From NCBI GenBank assembly GCA_040756085.1, contig JBFMAE010000060.1, positions 1-20,565 on the forward strand: DNA of 20,565 nt. Reading direction: 5' to 3'. Below the pieces are notes generated by a model that was not told where the DNA came from, did no database searches, and worked only from the letters and a program-made list of their open reading frames with translations. Below, piece by piece: positions 19,224-20,565 of this stretch. The position numbers and the translations under genes were made by a program. Positions within the stretch are counted from its first letter, which is position 1, and the number at the start of each line of letters is the position of its first letter. The DNA comes from JBFMAE01 sp040756085. Its GTDB lineage: Bacteria; Desulfobacterota; BSN033; UBA1163.

Positions 19224-20399
19224 ATGAAAATACGATTCATCTTCCTTTCTCTTATATTCCTCTTTCTGTCATGGCCCGATTCTGCGATCAGCCAACCGCC
19301 TCTCAAGGTGGGAGTTCTCATCCCTTTTACCGGCCGATGGGGGGATTCAGGGAGGGAATGCGCAAAAGGTATGCTGGACGCTGGGAAATGGATCAACCAA
19401 CGAGGAGGAATATATGGACGGAAATTGGAGATTTTCCTCATCGACGACACCTCACAGATTGCTGAAACCATGGCAGCCTACCGAAAATTGAATGAAGGAG
19501 ATCGCATCCTCCTCTTCTATATTTATTCAACAGAGACAGCCCTTGCCCTTCTTCCTCATATCCATTTCGATCGAATCCCTACCTTTGTCAACACTTTTTC
19601 CTCCCCTTTTGCCGATACTTCCAAATATCCCTATATGTTTTCAGTCACCCCAACTCTTCTCGACCTGTCAAAAATTGCGATGAAATTTATCTCAGCGAAA
19701 TCCGGCATCAAGATGAGAAAAACAAAAGTCGTCTTCGTTGGATCTCCTGACCATCTCGGCCAACATTTTTTAAATGAAACGAAGGAATATGCCAAAACCC
19801 TGGAGCTCGATATCGGGCCGGACATCTGGATCTCCGACCTTTCCACACCCTCGGACAAGACGCCGAAAACCCTATCCTCCTCCCTCTCAGCGATGAATTC
19901 ATACAATCCCGACTTCGCTTACTTGAGCCTCACCTCAAAAGAAGCCCTTTTCATCCTTCAGGAGGCCAAGGGGCTGGGTCTGAAAACAAAATGGATCTGC
20001 AACATGAAGGCCTTTGATGAAACGCTCGTCTCTTTCGATGGGGTTCTGGGAGTGCAACCCATATCACCCTTCGGAGAAGATATTCCCGGAATGACTGTAA
20101 TTAAAGAGACCCATCAGAGATGGCATCCCTACGATTCTCATACGGTCTCTTATGTTGAAGGGTGGGCCACCGCACAGGTGATCGCAGAAGCCCTGGGAAG
20201 ATCACTTCCGGAACAAAGGCTTTCTCGTGAAAGGGTGAAGGCCTCCCTGGAAGGGTTTAGAGATTTCGTTTTAGGAGGTCTTATTCCACCTCTGACCATT
20301 ACAGCTAAGGATCATCGACCCAGTGTGGAGTCCAGAATCTTCATCATCAAAGAAGGAAAGCTTTCACGACACACTGGCTTCATCTCTTTGGGAAGGTAG
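19224..20399 (+). CDS. Branched-chain-amino-acid-type ABC transporter substrate-binding protein
   Basis: A periplasmic type I binding protein (LivK/Peripla_BP_6 class) of 391 residues from ATG 19224. A signal peptide is seen: MKIRFIFLSLIFLFLSW, then a likely cleavage after SAIS before QPPLKVGVL. No lipobox Cys is present, so the mature protein should be free in the periplasm. The mature start KVGVLIPFTGRWGDSG and GMLDAGKWINQRGGIYGRKLEIFLIDD are family hallmarks. Members deliver branched amino acids, amides, urea or aromatic acids to a Liv-type permease; the ligand is not readable here. No permease or ATPase gene follows in the window, so it is either orphan or its partners lie elsewhere. ATG 19215 would add three residues (MHK). 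A ribosome site is weak for both. Confidence 0.85.
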   Translation: MKIRFIFLSLIFLFLSWPDSAISQPPLKVGVLIPFTGRWGDSGRECAKGMLDAGKWINQRGGIYGRKLEIFLIDDTSQIAETMAAYRKLNEGDRILLFYIYSTETALALLPHIHFDRIPTFVNTFSSPFADTSKYPYMFSVTPTLLDLSKIAMKFISAKSGIKMRKTKVVFVGSPDHLGQHFLNETKEYAKTLELDIGPDIWISDLSTPSDKTPKTLSSSLSAMNSYNPDFAYLSLTSKEALFILQEAKGLGLKTKWICNMKAFDETLVSFDGVLGVQPISPFGEDIPGMTVIKETHQRWHPYDSHTVSYVEGWATAQVIAEALGRSLPEQRLSRERVKASLEGFRDFVLGGLIPPLTITAKDHRPSVESRIFIIKEGKLSRHTGFISLGR

Positions 20400-20476
20400 C
20401 AAACGGAAAACTCCCTTTTTTTCGGTTTTCATAGCTTCGATCTGGAACTCCGATATAAGGATCAAAGATAGTTATG

Positions 20477-20565
20477 GTGCCGCAAATCGATTAGCCGCAA
20501 GTATGTGGATGAATCAAGGAGGCGAAAGTCCGGTGTACTTAGTATAGATCGAGGCCCGGGTTACT
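20477..20565 (+). ncRNA. Possible 5' part of a group II intron, truncated by the window end
   Basis: After the binding-protein gene the sequence holds no convincing gene. From GTGCC at 20477 it reads like the 5' region of bacterial group II introns, where a GUGYG-like end is followed by a structured domain I with a GGAGGYGAAAGTCC-type segment (here GGAGGCGAAAGTCC, 20519-20532). This is recalled pattern resemblance only. A reverse-transcriptase gene and domains V-VI would have to lie beyond the window. Confidence 0.32.

Noticed and set aside
20323..20547. A 74-codon plus-strand frame at the right edge
   Set aside because: Its first third overlaps the end of the binding-protein gene in another frame and the rest lies in the intron-like non-coding region; no domain or ribosome site.

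Overview
The window looks like chromosomal DNA of an anaerobic bacterium, most likely an uncultured deltaproteobacterium (Desulfobacterota; syntrophic or sulfate-reducing type). The reasons are an HdrD/DsrK-like Fe-S protein paired with a DsrM/NarI-like cytochrome b, a complete four-subunit 2-oxoacid:ferredoxin oxidoreductase, CoA-ester genes, and many small palindromic repeats between genes. The taxonomic call is inference; no rRNA or marker gene is present.

Layout. (1) 1-3132, plus strand: the 3' part of a CCG-domain Fe-S oxidoreductase, its membrane cytochrome partner, and a lipoate-protein ligase whose last 23 codons and stop lie in a dispersed palindromic repeat. (2) About 3133-9326: an accessory, defence-like island with a PD-(D/E)xK-like protein, a 1050-residue type ISP/IIG-like nuclease-methyltransferase fusion, an unrecognised gene, and a MazEF toxin-antitoxin pair with a good promoter and operator-like palindrome. 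(3) 9327-13808, minus strand: acetoacetyl-CoA synthetase with a Lys/Pro-rich tail, a small zincin, an MBL-fold hydrolase and an alanine-glyoxylate-type aminotransferase. (4) 13949-20399, plus strand: a CaiB/BaiF-family protein with alpha-methylacyl-CoA racemase residues, the delta-alpha-beta-gamma subunits of a VorB/Kor-type oxidoreductase, an XRE-cupin regulator, and a branched-chain-amino-acid-type periplasmic binding protein. (5) After 20400, non-coding sequence that resembles the 5' part of a group II intron and runs off the window.

How the genes may work together. The right-hand module reads as uptake and catabolism of branched-chain amino or 2-oxo acids: a binding protein, a regulator, oxidation of the 2-oxoacid to an acyl-CoA with reduced ferredoxin, and racemase and CoA-ligase functions for branched or ketone-derived acyl units. 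The left-hand pair could pass electrons from such oxidations to or from the quinone pool.

The most striking signal is not a gene. Six gene junctions carry long hairpins whose two arms are each built from short tandem units with a strict local period (7, 8, 8, 6, 7 and 7 bp). The unit sequence differs between sites (two sites share one), yet the layout is the same: left tandem arm, spacer, complementary tandem arm. They lie at 1017-1092, 11696-11784, 15133-15229, 15555-15642, 16751-16889 and 17721-17858. Four of the six lie beside or between the subunit genes of the oxidoreductase. None was seen in the defence island. Simpler dispersed palindromes also occur, among them a 101-bp element with 12-bp perfect terminal inverted repeats at 15451-15551.
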